Source: JAGQWW01 sp041392845
Lineage (GTDB): Bacteria > Bacteroidota > Bacteroidia > Chitinophagales > Saprospiraceae
Assembly: GCA_041392845.1 (NCBI GenBank)
Contig: JAWKLG010000015.1
Coordinates: 62,001 to 126,000 of the forward strand
DNA: 64,000 bases
Direction: 5' to 3'
The notes under the pieces were generated by a model, which saw only the letters and a list, made by a program, of their open reading frames with translations, was not told the DNA's origin and searched no databases. Below, in pieces: positions 42,794 through 50,651 of the stretch. The translations under genes were made by a program, and so were the position numbers. Position 1 is the stretch's first letter. Every line of letters starts with the position of its first letter.

Positions 42794-44323
42794 ATGAAAA
42801 AGCCCCTACTTTTTCTTTGCTTTATATTATCAGCCTTTTCTACTTTTTCACAATATACTGTGGAAGGTTACACCTTTGAATCCAACAATAGAGGATTTCT
42901 TTTTCAAGTAAAAATTGTTGTGCAAGATTCAGATGGTGCAGTCATCCAGGAAGTGGTTACCAATGATGAAGGATTCTTTTCCTTTGTGCTGAGCAATTCA
43001 GGAAAATATAAGCTGCTTGCCAGCAAAGACATTTTCAAGACCGTAAATCAGGAAGTTGACACCAAAGTTGCTGATGAAGAAGGAAAAATCTACTTGAAAA
43101 TTGAAATGGAAAGGAAGCCAGGATACCTTTTCGATGCTACCCTGGCTGAGAAGCGAGGGAAAAACCAGGAAGAAGTAGATGCAATAACGGGCAGCTTAAT
43201 AGAAGTTTTTAACAATACAACAGGAAAAGAAGAATTGGTTTTGACCAATCACCCAAACCCAACCTTTGCACACACATTTGAAAGAGGAAATCATTACACC
43301 TTGATGATCCGCAAAGAAGGCTACCTTGCAAAAAGAATCGAAGCTTTTGTCAATATCGAAGGTTGTATTTTGTGTATAGATGGCGTTAAAAATGTTGGCC
43401 CGGGAGTCACAGACAATCTTACTTCAGGATTTGAAATGGGCACCTTGCTAGCCAATATTGAAATGGAAAGAGCTGCCTTAAATACCGTGATTCAAATCGA
43501 AAACATTTATTACGATTTAAATAAATGGGACATCCGTCCGGATGCTGCCAAAGAACTTGATAAGGTTGTCACCCTGATGAATGACAATCCTGAAATAATT
43601 GTAGAATTGGGTTCCCATACAGATTCGAGAGGCAGTAAAGAGTACAATCAAAAACTTTCTTCCAATCGTGCCCAGGCCGCTGTAGATTACATCACCAAAA
43701 CAGGTGGAATAGCCTTTGAGCGCATCAAAGCAAAAGGCTATGGTGAATCCGTTTTAACCAACAAATGTGCAGACGGAGTCCAGTGTACAGAAGAAGAACA
43801 CCAACAAAACCGAAGAACTGAACTCAAAATCATAGGTTTTGAAAAAATGGGACCTCAAAAATCACTTAAGGAAATTATCCTGGGCAACAAAGAGGAAGAA
43901 GATTTAATGTCTTTTTGGAATGATGAGGAAATTGTAAGAATACCGGAAGATAAAGCTCCATCAAAAAATTTGGATGATAAGTCATCCGCTCCATCCAAAG
44001 AAAAACCAAATAACAATAAGGCCCTGCCCTTCACCAATCCGGAATCTAATCAAAACTATTCTTCTGACTTTATTAAAATACCGGCATATTATAATGGATG
44101 GAGAATTGAGATTTTAGAATCTGATTACTGGCTAAAAGCAGATGACCCTTCTTTTAAAGAATATGAAAATATTGCTGCGAGTCAATCAGCAAGTGGTAAA
44201 ATTGCATATTACCTGGGAGATTTTCAAAATGAAAAAGTAGCGACCTGGTTTTTAAAGAATACGATGAAGCAAGATTTCCCAAATGCGAATCTGGTATATT
44301 TTATAGAAGGAGTTCCCCGGTAA
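42794..44323 (+). CDS. OmpA-family protein with carboxypeptidase-like and SPOR-like parts
   Basis: The 509-residue protein has a signal peptide (ending FSTFSQ). A carboxypeptidase-regulatory-like domain covers about 20-110 and a second beta domain about 110-225. The OmpA C-terminal peptidoglycan-binding domain covers about 234-352, with IYYDLNKWDIRPDAAKELD and GSHTDSRGSKEYNQKLSSNR. A Lys/Ser/Asn-rich linker leads to a C-terminal region (about 425-509) of SPOR-like build (GWRIEILES, KIAYYLGDFQNEKVATWFL). It likely ties the outer membrane or the periplasm to peptidoglycan. It follows ppk2 by 18 bp, and the convergent lptE gene ends one base after its stop. Confidence 0.88.
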   Translation: MKKPLLFLCFILSAFSTFSQYTVEGYTFESNNRGFLFQVKIVVQDSDGAVIQEVVTNDEGFFSFVLSNSGKYKLLASKDIFKTVNQEVDTKVADEEGKIYLKIEMERKPGYLFDATLAEKRGKNQEEVDAITGSLIEVFNNTTGKEELVLTNHPNPTFAHTFERGNHYTLMIRKEGYLAKRIEAFVNIEGCILCIDGVKNVGPGVTDNLTSGFEMGTLLANIEMERAALNTVIQIENIYYDLNKWDIRPDAAKELDKVVTLMNDNPEIIVELGSHTDSRGSKEYNQKLSSNRAQAAVDYITKTGGIAFERIKAKGYGESVLTNKCADGVQCTEEEHQQNRRTELKIIGFEKMGPQKSLKEIILGNKEEEDLMSFWNDEEIVRIPEDKAPSKNLDDKSSAPSKEKPNNNKALPFTNPESNQNYSSDFIKIPAYYNGWRIEILESDYWLKADDPSFKEYENIAASQSASGKIAYYLGDFQNEKVATWFLKNTMKQDFPNANLVYFIEGVPR

Positions 44324-44836
44324 TTACCAGTTTTTCGCAAAGGATTCATTGAACACGTCTTCCATAATGTCTGTGGTTGCCTCTTCAATAAGTGCATCCT
44401 TAACATCTGAAAAATCCTGGCTGCTTTCAAAATCAACAAATCGGGTAAATGGTTTTTCCCAGTTTTGTTTTTCGTTCTTGGTATTTTCAAAATTGACTTT
44501 CAAGGTAATTGTCAATCGGTTAAAAGCAGAGGTTGCTCCTTCTACAGGTGCAACTGAAGTAATCGTATAAGTTGTAATAACTCCGTTAAAAATTAAGTCT
44601 GGATTGGTATCAGTCCATCGCAATCTTGAGGAATTCCTGATTTTATCTTTTAATTTTTCAGTCATGGATAAAGCCAGTGTTGGCTCCACCAGTCCCGCCC
44701 TGTTTTCAAATAAAGGGGCATCAAAAGTTTCAATATTTGGATCAATCGAAATTCCTGACAAGGAATAACAAGATTGAAGAAGGACAATTACGGAAAGGGA
44801 AATGAAGGAGATTATTGTTACGGATATATTCTTCAT
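44324..44836 (-). CDS. lptE: LptE-like LPS assembly lipoprotein
   Basis: The 170-residue lipoprotein (VLLQSC lipobox, C23) matches LptE of Bacteroidota: YSLSGISIDPNIETFDAPLF follows the lipid Cys, then LALSMTEKLKDKIRNSSRL and LIFNGVITTYTITSVAP. LptE plugs the LptD barrel in the outer membrane and helps insert lipopolysaccharide. The next gene upstream on the same strand, 23 bp away, is kdsC for Kdo synthesis, so the pair joins LPS core synthesis and export. Its stop abuts the stop of the convergent OmpA-family gene. Confidence 0.87.
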   Translation of the reverse strand: MKNISVTIISFISLSVIVLLQSCYSLSGISIDPNIETFDAPLFENRAGLVEPTLALSMTEKLKDKIRNSSRLRWTDTNPDLIFNGVITTYTITSVAPVEGATSAFNRLTITLKVNFENTKNEKQNWEKPFTRFVDFESSQDFSDVKDALIEEATTDIMEDVFNESFAKNW

Positions 44837-44859
44837 TTAATTTTATTTACGACTGAAAT

Positions 44860-45378
44860 TTAATCTACGGCAGTAGCTTCAACCGGCCATTTATCATTCA
44901 ATTTTAAAATCTTTTCTATGACGTCTCTAACGCAGCCATCCCCGCCTTTATTAGGAGAAATGTATAGAGAAATCTCTTTCACCTCAGGGCAGGCATCTGA
45001 CGGACAACAGGGCATGCCTACCCTTTTCATCACTTCTACATCTGGGATATCGTCTCCCATATAAAGAATCCCCTCATCATCCAGTTCAAAGATATCTTTC
45101 AGGTCTCTAAACTTCTCCAGTTTATCTGCAACCCCGCTATAAACTTCCTGAATACCTAAGGCTTTTAACCGCTCAACTACTCCTCTTGACTTACCTCCCG
45201 TAATAATGAAAATTTTTAATCCGGCAGCCAAAGCAGATTTCAATGCATAGCCATCTTTGATGTTCATTTGGCGTATCAAAGATCCGTCTTCCATTATGGT
45301 AACCAGGCCGTTGGTTAAAACACCATCAACATCCAGCATTAGGGTGTGAATGGTTCTAAATTTTTCTAAAGTATTCAT
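44860..45378 (-). CDS. kdsC: KdsC-type HAD phosphatase (3-deoxy-D-manno-octulosonate 8-phosphate phosphatase)
   Basis: The 172-residue HAD-superfamily enzyme hydrolyses Kdo-8-phosphate to Kdo, a sugar of the LPS inner core. Motif I is LMLDVDGVLTNG (D16, D18), motif II lies in IFIITGGKSRGV and motif IV in LYMGDDIPDVEVM. The short length without a cap domain is typical of KdsC, which is a tetramer. It shares a probable transcript with lptE downstream. The N-acylneuraminate-9-phosphatase-like group is a less likely alternative. Confidence 0.9.
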   Translation of the reverse strand: MNTLEKFRTIHTLMLDVDGVLTNGLVTIMEDGSLIRQMNIKDGYALKSALAAGLKIFIITGGKSRGVVERLKALGIQEVYSGVADKLEKFRDLKDIFELDDEGILYMGDDIPDVEVMKRVGMPCCPSDACPEVKEISLYISPNKGGDGCVRDVIEKILKLNDKWPVEATAVD

Positions 45379-45493
45379 CCAGGAAATTTTGAGCTGCCAA
45401 GTTAGAAAGAAATGAGAATTTGCAACCCTGGTAAAAAAAGCTTGTCTTTTTTTAAGATTTTACTTTTCCGATTCGTTCAAATAATACAAACCA

Positions 45494-47458
45494 ATGAAAA
45501 GAACTTTCACCCTGTTGATTTTAATGTCATTTGCCATTTTCAGTCAGGCTTCAAAATCCGCCTCCCCAATAACCATTTCAGTTACAAAAATAAGTTGTGA
45601 AAAAGCCTTTTTGGGTATCCAAACAGATGAAGTGAGCATAAAAAAGGCAAACTTTTTAAATCTTCCCAATCCCTATGGAAGCTATGTAACCAAGGTTTAT
45701 AAAAACTCAGCTGCAGAAAAAGCAGGCTTAAAACCTTTTGACTATATCGTAGGAATTAATGAAGATATGCTGACCGATGAAACCAGCCTTAATGACCTTC
45801 TTTCTGACCATAAGCCATCCGAACGCGCAACCTTGCGAGTGATTCGAAATGGCCAAGCCTTAGATCTGGAGGTAACATTCGGAAAAATGGATGAATTCCA
45901 TTATGAAATGCCTTTTGAAAACAAATCCTTTCTGGGTGTTCGTCAAACGGGTCCTGAAGGAGATGAAGTTGGCGGTGTTATGGTTGATATCGTTGACAAT
46001 TCTACTGCTAAAAATATTGGTTTGCAAGATGGAGACATCATTACTGAAATCAACGGTTACAAAATGTATGACTGGAATGATATTTCAGCAGCTATCCAAA
46101 CCTCAAAGCCAGGTGAAGAAATCCAGGTTAAATACATCCGAAATGATCAACAAATGGTTAGTTCAGGTACCATTGCTTCCAGTTTTGACAGAGATAGTCA
46201 AAATTGGATGGCCATGACGGAAGAACAAAAAGAGCAATGGGAAGACTGGGCTGAAAATCAAGGTGAAAGATGGGAAGAATGGGGAGAACAACAAGCAGAA
46301 AAATGGGAAGAATGGGGAGAAAGGTTCGGTGAAAAATTTGAAAGAAAATACAATGAAAGATTTCAAGATACTGGCAGCAAAGCCTTTCTTGGAATATACC
46401 TTGAAAAGGTATCTGCTCAGAAAGCAAAGCTTTTGGGTTTTGACAACCCTTACGGTTCTTATGTGAAAGGTGTTATTCCCAACACTGCGGCCCATAAGGC
46501 AGGGGTAGAACCTTTTGACTACATCTATGGCTTTGATACCTACAGGGTCGGTGAAGATCAAAGCTTTAGTGCCATTCTTTCAAAATTTGAACCCGGTGAT
46601 GAAGGAACGCTTCATATCTTCAGAAAAGGTGAAAGAAAAACCCTTAAAATCACATTGGGTACCCGAATGGATGCAGAACCTAAAAAAGTCAGTAAATGCG
46701 ATGAACCTTTCTTTGGTGTCAGAAATGATTATGGCTCTAAAGCTGATGCTTACGGAGTAAAAATAAGTCCGGTAAGTAATTCAACAGCAGAGGCTATTGG
46801 CCTTCAAAAAGGAGACATCATTCATACCATTAATGGCAATAGAATTATAGACTGGACAGACGTTTCAATAGCCGTAGACAATGCTCAACCAGGCAAAACC
46901 ATTTCTGTGGAATATGAGCGTGACGGAAAGAAAGGAAAAGCCTCCGGTAAATTGAAAACCCTTGGAGAAACAAAAGAATGCGAAGAAAACGAATGGGATA
47001 TCGAAGACGATTTTGACTTTGATATGAATTTTGATTTTGATGAAAACACCATCGTAAACAGAAGTCCCAGAGATAGAGGCAGAGACCGTGAAGAAAGAAG
47101 GGATATTAGTAATATGAGCGTCAATGTTCAAAAACTTAACCAGGACGAAGCAAAAAACCTTGGAAACAACATTGGAATGAATTTCTCTTCGGGTCAAAAT
47201 CTAAAAATAGAATCCATCCGAGTTGCTCCCAATCCAAATGAAGGTTTGTTTAAGATGGATTTTGAATTGCCTGAATCAGGTGAGACCAGTGTGAAAATTT
47301 TCAACAATTCAGGTCGCATGATTTATGAATATGACCTTGGTAATTATTCAGGAACTTTCCAGGATCAGGTTGATATATCCCAAAACGGAAAAGGTATATA
47401 CCTCCTGGAAGTTAAGCAGGACAATAAATCTGCCTATTATAAAATCGTTTTACAATAA
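45494..47458 (+). CDS. Secreted four-PDZ protein with Trp/Glu-rich linker and T9SS sorting domain
   Basis: The 654-residue protein has a signal peptide (1-20), PDZ1 (about 37-115), PDZ2 (about 135-230), a Trp/Glu-rich linker (about 236-290), PDZ3 (about 294-380), PDZ4 (about 400-490), an acidic stretch (about 495-520) and a type A T9SS sorting domain (about 572-654, VAPNPNEGLFKMDF and a final IVLQ). PDZ1 and PDZ3 resemble each other closely (KAFLGI, NPYGSYV, KAG, PFDYI), as do PDZ2 and PDZ4 (FGVR or LGVR, NSTA, IGLQ.GDII, DW.D.S), so a PDZ pair was duplicated. The linker repeats W-E-E-W-G-E units. No protease domain is present. It may bind peptide ends of exported proteins at the surface. Confidence 0.9.
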   Translation: MKRTFTLLILMSFAIFSQASKSASPITISVTKISCEKAFLGIQTDEVSIKKANFLNLPNPYGSYVTKVYKNSAAEKAGLKPFDYIVGINEDMLTDETSLNDLLSDHKPSERATLRVIRNGQALDLEVTFGKMDEFHYEMPFENKSFLGVRQTGPEGDEVGGVMVDIVDNSTAKNIGLQDGDIITEINGYKMYDWNDISAAIQTSKPGEEIQVKYIRNDQQMVSSGTIASSFDRDSQNWMAMTEEQKEQWEDWAENQGERWEEWGEQQAEKWEEWGERFGEKFERKYNERFQDTGSKAFLGIYLEKVSAQKAKLLGFDNPYGSYVKGVIPNTAAHKAGVEPFDYIYGFDTYRVGEDQSFSAILSKFEPGDEGTLHIFRKGERKTLKITLGTRMDAEPKKVSKCDEPFFGVRNDYGSKADAYGVKISPVSNSTAEAIGLQKGDIIHTINGNRIIDWTDVSIAVDNAQPGKTISVEYERDGKKGKASGKLKTLGETKECEENEWDIEDDFDFDMNFDFDENTIVNRSPRDRGRDREERRDISNMSVNVQKLNQDEAKNLGNNIGMNFSSGQNLKIESIRVAPNPNEGLFKMDFELPESGETSVKIFNNSGRMIYEYDLGNYSGTFQDQVDISQNGKGIYLLEVKQDNKSAYYKIVLQ

Positions 47459-47495
47459 TCTTTTTATAAAAAAGAAATCACCCTAAAACCCCGGG

Positions 47496-47584
47496 GGCTA
47501 CCTTCAGAAGGACTTAACCAAAGAAATAAGCAAAATCACCCGATTGGTTATTCCTGAAACTTCTGAGAAGGTAGCCTCTTTTTT
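47496..47584 (+). terminator. Long stem-loop with T-tract after the PDZ gene
   Basis: GGCTACCTTCAGAAG at 47496-47510 pairs with CTTCTGAGAAGGTAGCC at 47560-47576, apart from a two-base bulge. An inner AACCAA/TTGGTT pair lies inside the 50-nt loop, and TCTTTTTTAT follows. It is longer than a simple terminator and could also be a small structured RNA or the 3' end of one. Confidence 0.65.
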
Positions 47585-47640
47585 ATTAAAAAAAACCAAC
47601 CTTTTACCAAAGCTGCTTACCTTGGCAAAAATTTATTTTT

Positions 47641-48123
47641 ATGCCTTTTGTAGACGAAAATATTATTGAAGCAGTTGTAGATCAACTTGGTGCCAGCGAT
47701 GCTTCATTTGAAGACAAATTGAATGAACTGAAGGATAAATATCCACTGCGATTAGGATATTTATTTGCAGAAGATGTGGAAGCCCTAACCAAAGAAGAAC
47801 AATCCTGGATGCTTTTTGTGGGCACAGTCATCATAAGTGCATGTGAACAGGCATTTGGCGGAAACCTGCCGATGATAGAAGAAAAAGATTTAATGGAACT
47901 GGAAGAAAACAATTGGTCCGCAATTCAGGATAGCAAAGAAACAGGTTTTAACAAACGACTGGATATCTTTTTCCAGAATACAGACCAGGAAGATTTACTT
48001 GCTTTTATTGAAGACAGTCTTGCAGATAGTGATGATGAAGAAAACATCATATCAAAAGAAGGAAAAGAGCCAATGTTTATTTTATTGAAGACCTTGGTGG
48101 ATTCTTGTACATTATATTCCTAA
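47641..48123 (+). CDS. Small acidic cytoplasmic hypothetical protein
   Basis: The 160-residue protein has no signal peptide or membrane helix and is rich in Glu and Asp (ADSDDEENIISKEGKEP). It looks all-helical, with a central hydrophobic part (SWMLFVGTVIISACEQAFGG). I recognise no family. The start MPFVDENIIEAVVDQL is the only sensible one. It lies between two T9SS cargo genes but shows no feature of secretion. It is likely a real gene because its codon pattern matches neighbouring genes and the protein composition is normal. Confidence 0.75.
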   Translation: MPFVDENIIEAVVDQLGASDASFEDKLNELKDKYPLRLGYLFAEDVEALTKEEQSWMLFVGTVIISACEQAFGGNLPMIEEKDLMELEENNWSAIQDSKETGFNKRLDIFFQNTDQEDLLAFIEDSLADSDDEENIISKEGKEPMFILLKTLVDSCTLYS

Positions 48124-48209
48124 AAGATTCTGTTTCCTTCAATACAATAATGTAAAAAAAGCCAACAGCGAATTAAGACTTTGGTAAATTAGCCACATAA
48201 GCTGTTTTT

Positions 48210-50591
48210 ATGAAACTGAATTCCCTTTTTGGTATTTTTCTATTGTCCTTATCCTTTTTTAGTGCAGTTGCACAAAAAGAATATATAATTGAGCTTAAAA
48301 CTGACGATTTCCCGTATGAATCAAGCTGGGAAATTAGGAGGGGAGGTAAAACGATATTCAAAAAAGAAAATTTAAACATACCTAACCATCTTTATTCCGA
48401 CACCTTAAGTCTTGACAGTAATTATTGCCATACTTTCTTGATTTTTGATAAAAACAACAATGGAATCTGCTGTCAAAATGGGGATGGATACTATCGTGTT
48501 TATGAAAATGGCAGTTTAATATTAGAAGGTAATGAATTTCAAACTTCTGAATACCTGTTTTTGAATTGTCCTTCCGGAACAAATTGTGAAACACCCTACC
48601 CTATTGAACCCGGTAAAATTCTTTTGGAAGATAATCCCGATAGTTGGTACCTTTTCATACCTGATTCAACCGGTTTGTATCAATTCTCTACCTGTCAAAA
48701 TAACTCAAATTGCGAAACCAAAATATGGGGATACAATGGTTGTTATCCTGAATTAGCAGGAGATGACCGACCGGGTACCATTTTTTATGGTGAACAAGAA
48801 TGTGCACCGCATAGAGAGATTTCAGCACTTCTTGAAAAGGATGAGTCATATTATATAAGGATTGGTAGGGAGGACATAACTTGTACGGATTCTATTTGGT
48901 GGGAACTATCATTTTTGGGCCAAATATCCGGATGTATTGATCCCTTAGCCTGCAATTATAATCCCTTGGCAACCCAAGATGACGGCTCATGTATCTTCAA
49001 CGGCGATCCCGACTGTCCGGAAGGCCCGGATTTGTCCATAGATGAAAGAAGGCTAAAAACCAGTCTCATAAGACACGAAATCTTCAACAGTGATCCCTGT
49101 TTAAATGCAGAAGGCTGTTTGAAAGGTTATGGTACCAGAACTGTTATAGGATTTGCTACCTGGATAGATAACAAAGGGAAGAAAGACTTTTATGTTGGCC
49201 ATCCACCTGAAGACATTTTCGAACCAAACAATACCTGGGAATTTGATGCCTGTCATAACCACTGGCATTATGAAGGTTATGCTGAATATTTACTTTTTGA
49301 TACGGCCGGCATTAAAATCCCGGTTGGAGTAAAAAATGGTTTCTGTATCATGGACGTTGGCTGTAATGATAATAAGTCAAAAGTCTACCATTGCAATTTC
49401 CAGGGTATCTCCTCCAATTGTTATGACATCTACGAACGACACCTAGCCTGCCAATGGATAGATATTACAGATGTTGAGCCTGGCCAGTACACTCTAGTAA
49501 TTCAAATCAACACTCAAAGGCTTCCAGATGCTTTGGGACAATATGAAACCGGATATGAAAATAACTGGGCTCAGGTTTGTATAGAGATTTTTGAAGACCC
49601 AGATTTTGATTACAAAGGGTTTACCATTTTACCGGATTGTGAACGTTATGTTGATTGTGCTGGCACCCTACAGGGAAATGCTCAACCCGATTGTAATGGG
49701 GAATGTAATGGGACTAGAAAACAAGGAGATCTTGATCAAAATGACTTAAGAGACAGTTGGGATGTTTTGCAATATATTGAAGGTATCCTAAACAATAACT
49801 TGAATGCAACGCTATGCACAGATTTAAATAGTGATGGAGATATTTCGGTAATTGATGCTGTGCTTTTGCAAGAATGCGCATTAAATGAAAATAGCCCTCC
49901 TGATCCCGGGCACAATCATATTCCTTGCGAATTTCCATACAAAGTCGACAATCCCTTTGATTCAGTATGGCTTTATTTATCCAATTGGAATGAAGCAGAA
50001 AAGTACATTGATCTGGAATTAAAGGCTCCTTACAAAGACCTATCAGCCTTGCAGTTCGAACTGGAAGGGATCGAGATCGAATCAATCGAAATTATTTTAG
50101 GGAATTACAATGGAGAAGTCTTCCACAATGAAAAAAAAGTGATTGTTTTTAGTAAAACTGAAGACCTGATTGGAAAGACCCTCAATTGGATACCGCTTTT
50201 AAGAATCTACTATTCTGATTCTCCGGAAGGTGAAATTTGTATCGTAGATGAATCATTGGCGAATGAACAGTTCGAAAACATTCTACCTGTTCAAACCAAT
50301 TGCTTCAAGACTTCTTCCATTTCTTTTTCGGATGTCAATACACGTTTGAATCCATGGCAGGTTTATCCAAATCCGGTAAGGGAACACTTGAATTTTTTCA
50401 ATCCAGCAATACTCAATCAAGAGTGCTCACTCGAAATCTGGACCCAGGGGGGAGTTTTAATTCATAATTCCATCCAACAAATCAACCAAAGCATGCGGAT
50501 TTCAACAGAAAACATGCGGGAATCTTTTTACTTTTACCGCATTACATCTGGTAGTCATTCGCAAATTGGAACGTTCGTTCTTTTACCCTAA
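48210..50591 (+). CDS. Secreted lysyl oxidase with dockerin-like repeats and T9SS sorting domain
   Basis: The 793-residue protein has a signal peptide (ending SAVAQ), a beta domain (about 23-125), the Cys motif DPLACNYNPLATQDDGSC (about 244-261) and a lysyl oxidase domain (about 275-465). The copper ligands are in CHNHWHYEG (H349, H351, H353). The residues forming the quinone cofactor in animal LOX align with K375 in GVKNGFCIMD and Y408 in NCYDIYERH. The stretch CQWIDITDVEPGQY is almost the same as in vertebrate LOX. It should oxidise peptidyl lysine or other primary amines to aldehydes outside the cell. Dockerin-like calcium loops (about 505-558, DLDQNDLRDSWD and DLNSDGDISVID) and a T9SS domain (about 711-793) follow. 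Confidence 0.92.
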   Translation: MKLNSLFGIFLLSLSFFSAVAQKEYIIELKTDDFPYESSWEIRRGGKTIFKKENLNIPNHLYSDTLSLDSNYCHTFLIFDKNNNGICCQNGDGYYRVYENGSLILEGNEFQTSEYLFLNCPSGTNCETPYPIEPGKILLEDNPDSWYLFIPDSTGLYQFSTCQNNSNCETKIWGYNGCYPELAGDDRPGTIFYGEQECAPHREISALLEKDESYYIRIGREDITCTDSIWWELSFLGQISGCIDPLACNYNPLATQDDGSCIFNGDPDCPEGPDLSIDERRLKTSLIRHEIFNSDPCLNAEGCLKGYGTRTVIGFATWIDNKGKKDFYVGHPPEDIFEPNNTWEFDACHNHWHYEGYAEYLLFDTAGIKIPVGVKNGFCIMDVGCNDNKSKVYHCNFQGISSNCYDIYERHLACQWIDITDVEPGQYTLVIQINTQRLPDALGQYETGYENNWAQVCIEIFEDPDFDYKGFTILPDCERYVDCAGTLQGNAQPDCNGECNGTRKQGDLDQNDLRDSWDVLQYIEGILNNNLNATLCTDLNSDGDISVIDAVLLQECALNENSPPDPGHNHIPCEFPYKVDNPFDSVWLYLSNWNEAEKYIDLELKAPYKDLSALQFELEGIEIESIEIILGNYNGEVFHNEKKVIVFSKTEDLIGKTLNWIPLLRIYYSDSPEGEICIVDESLANEQFENILPVQTNCFKTSSISFSDVNTRLNPWQVYPNPVREHLNFFNPAILNQECSLEIWTQGGVLIHNSIQQINQSMRISTENMRESFYFYRITSGSHSQIGTFVLLP

Positions 50592-50610
50592 TTGAAAGGG
50601 ATTCCTTAAA

Positions 50611-50641
50611 TTAGGGTTTGTGCTGAAGAAATTAACCCTAA
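50611..50641 (+). promoter_or_regulatory. Inverted repeat upstream of the M4 peptidase gene
   Basis: TTAGGGTT and AACCCTAA form perfect 8-bp arms separated by 15 bp, ending 10 bp before the ATG at 50652. It could be an operator or a leader hairpin that hides the start region. No regulator is known. Confidence 0.35.
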
Positions 50642-50651
50642 ATATTACACC

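Noticed and set aside
46163..46561. Minus-strand frame rich in Phe and Leu
   Set aside because: It is the shadow of the Glu/Lys-rich linker and PDZ3 on the plus strand.
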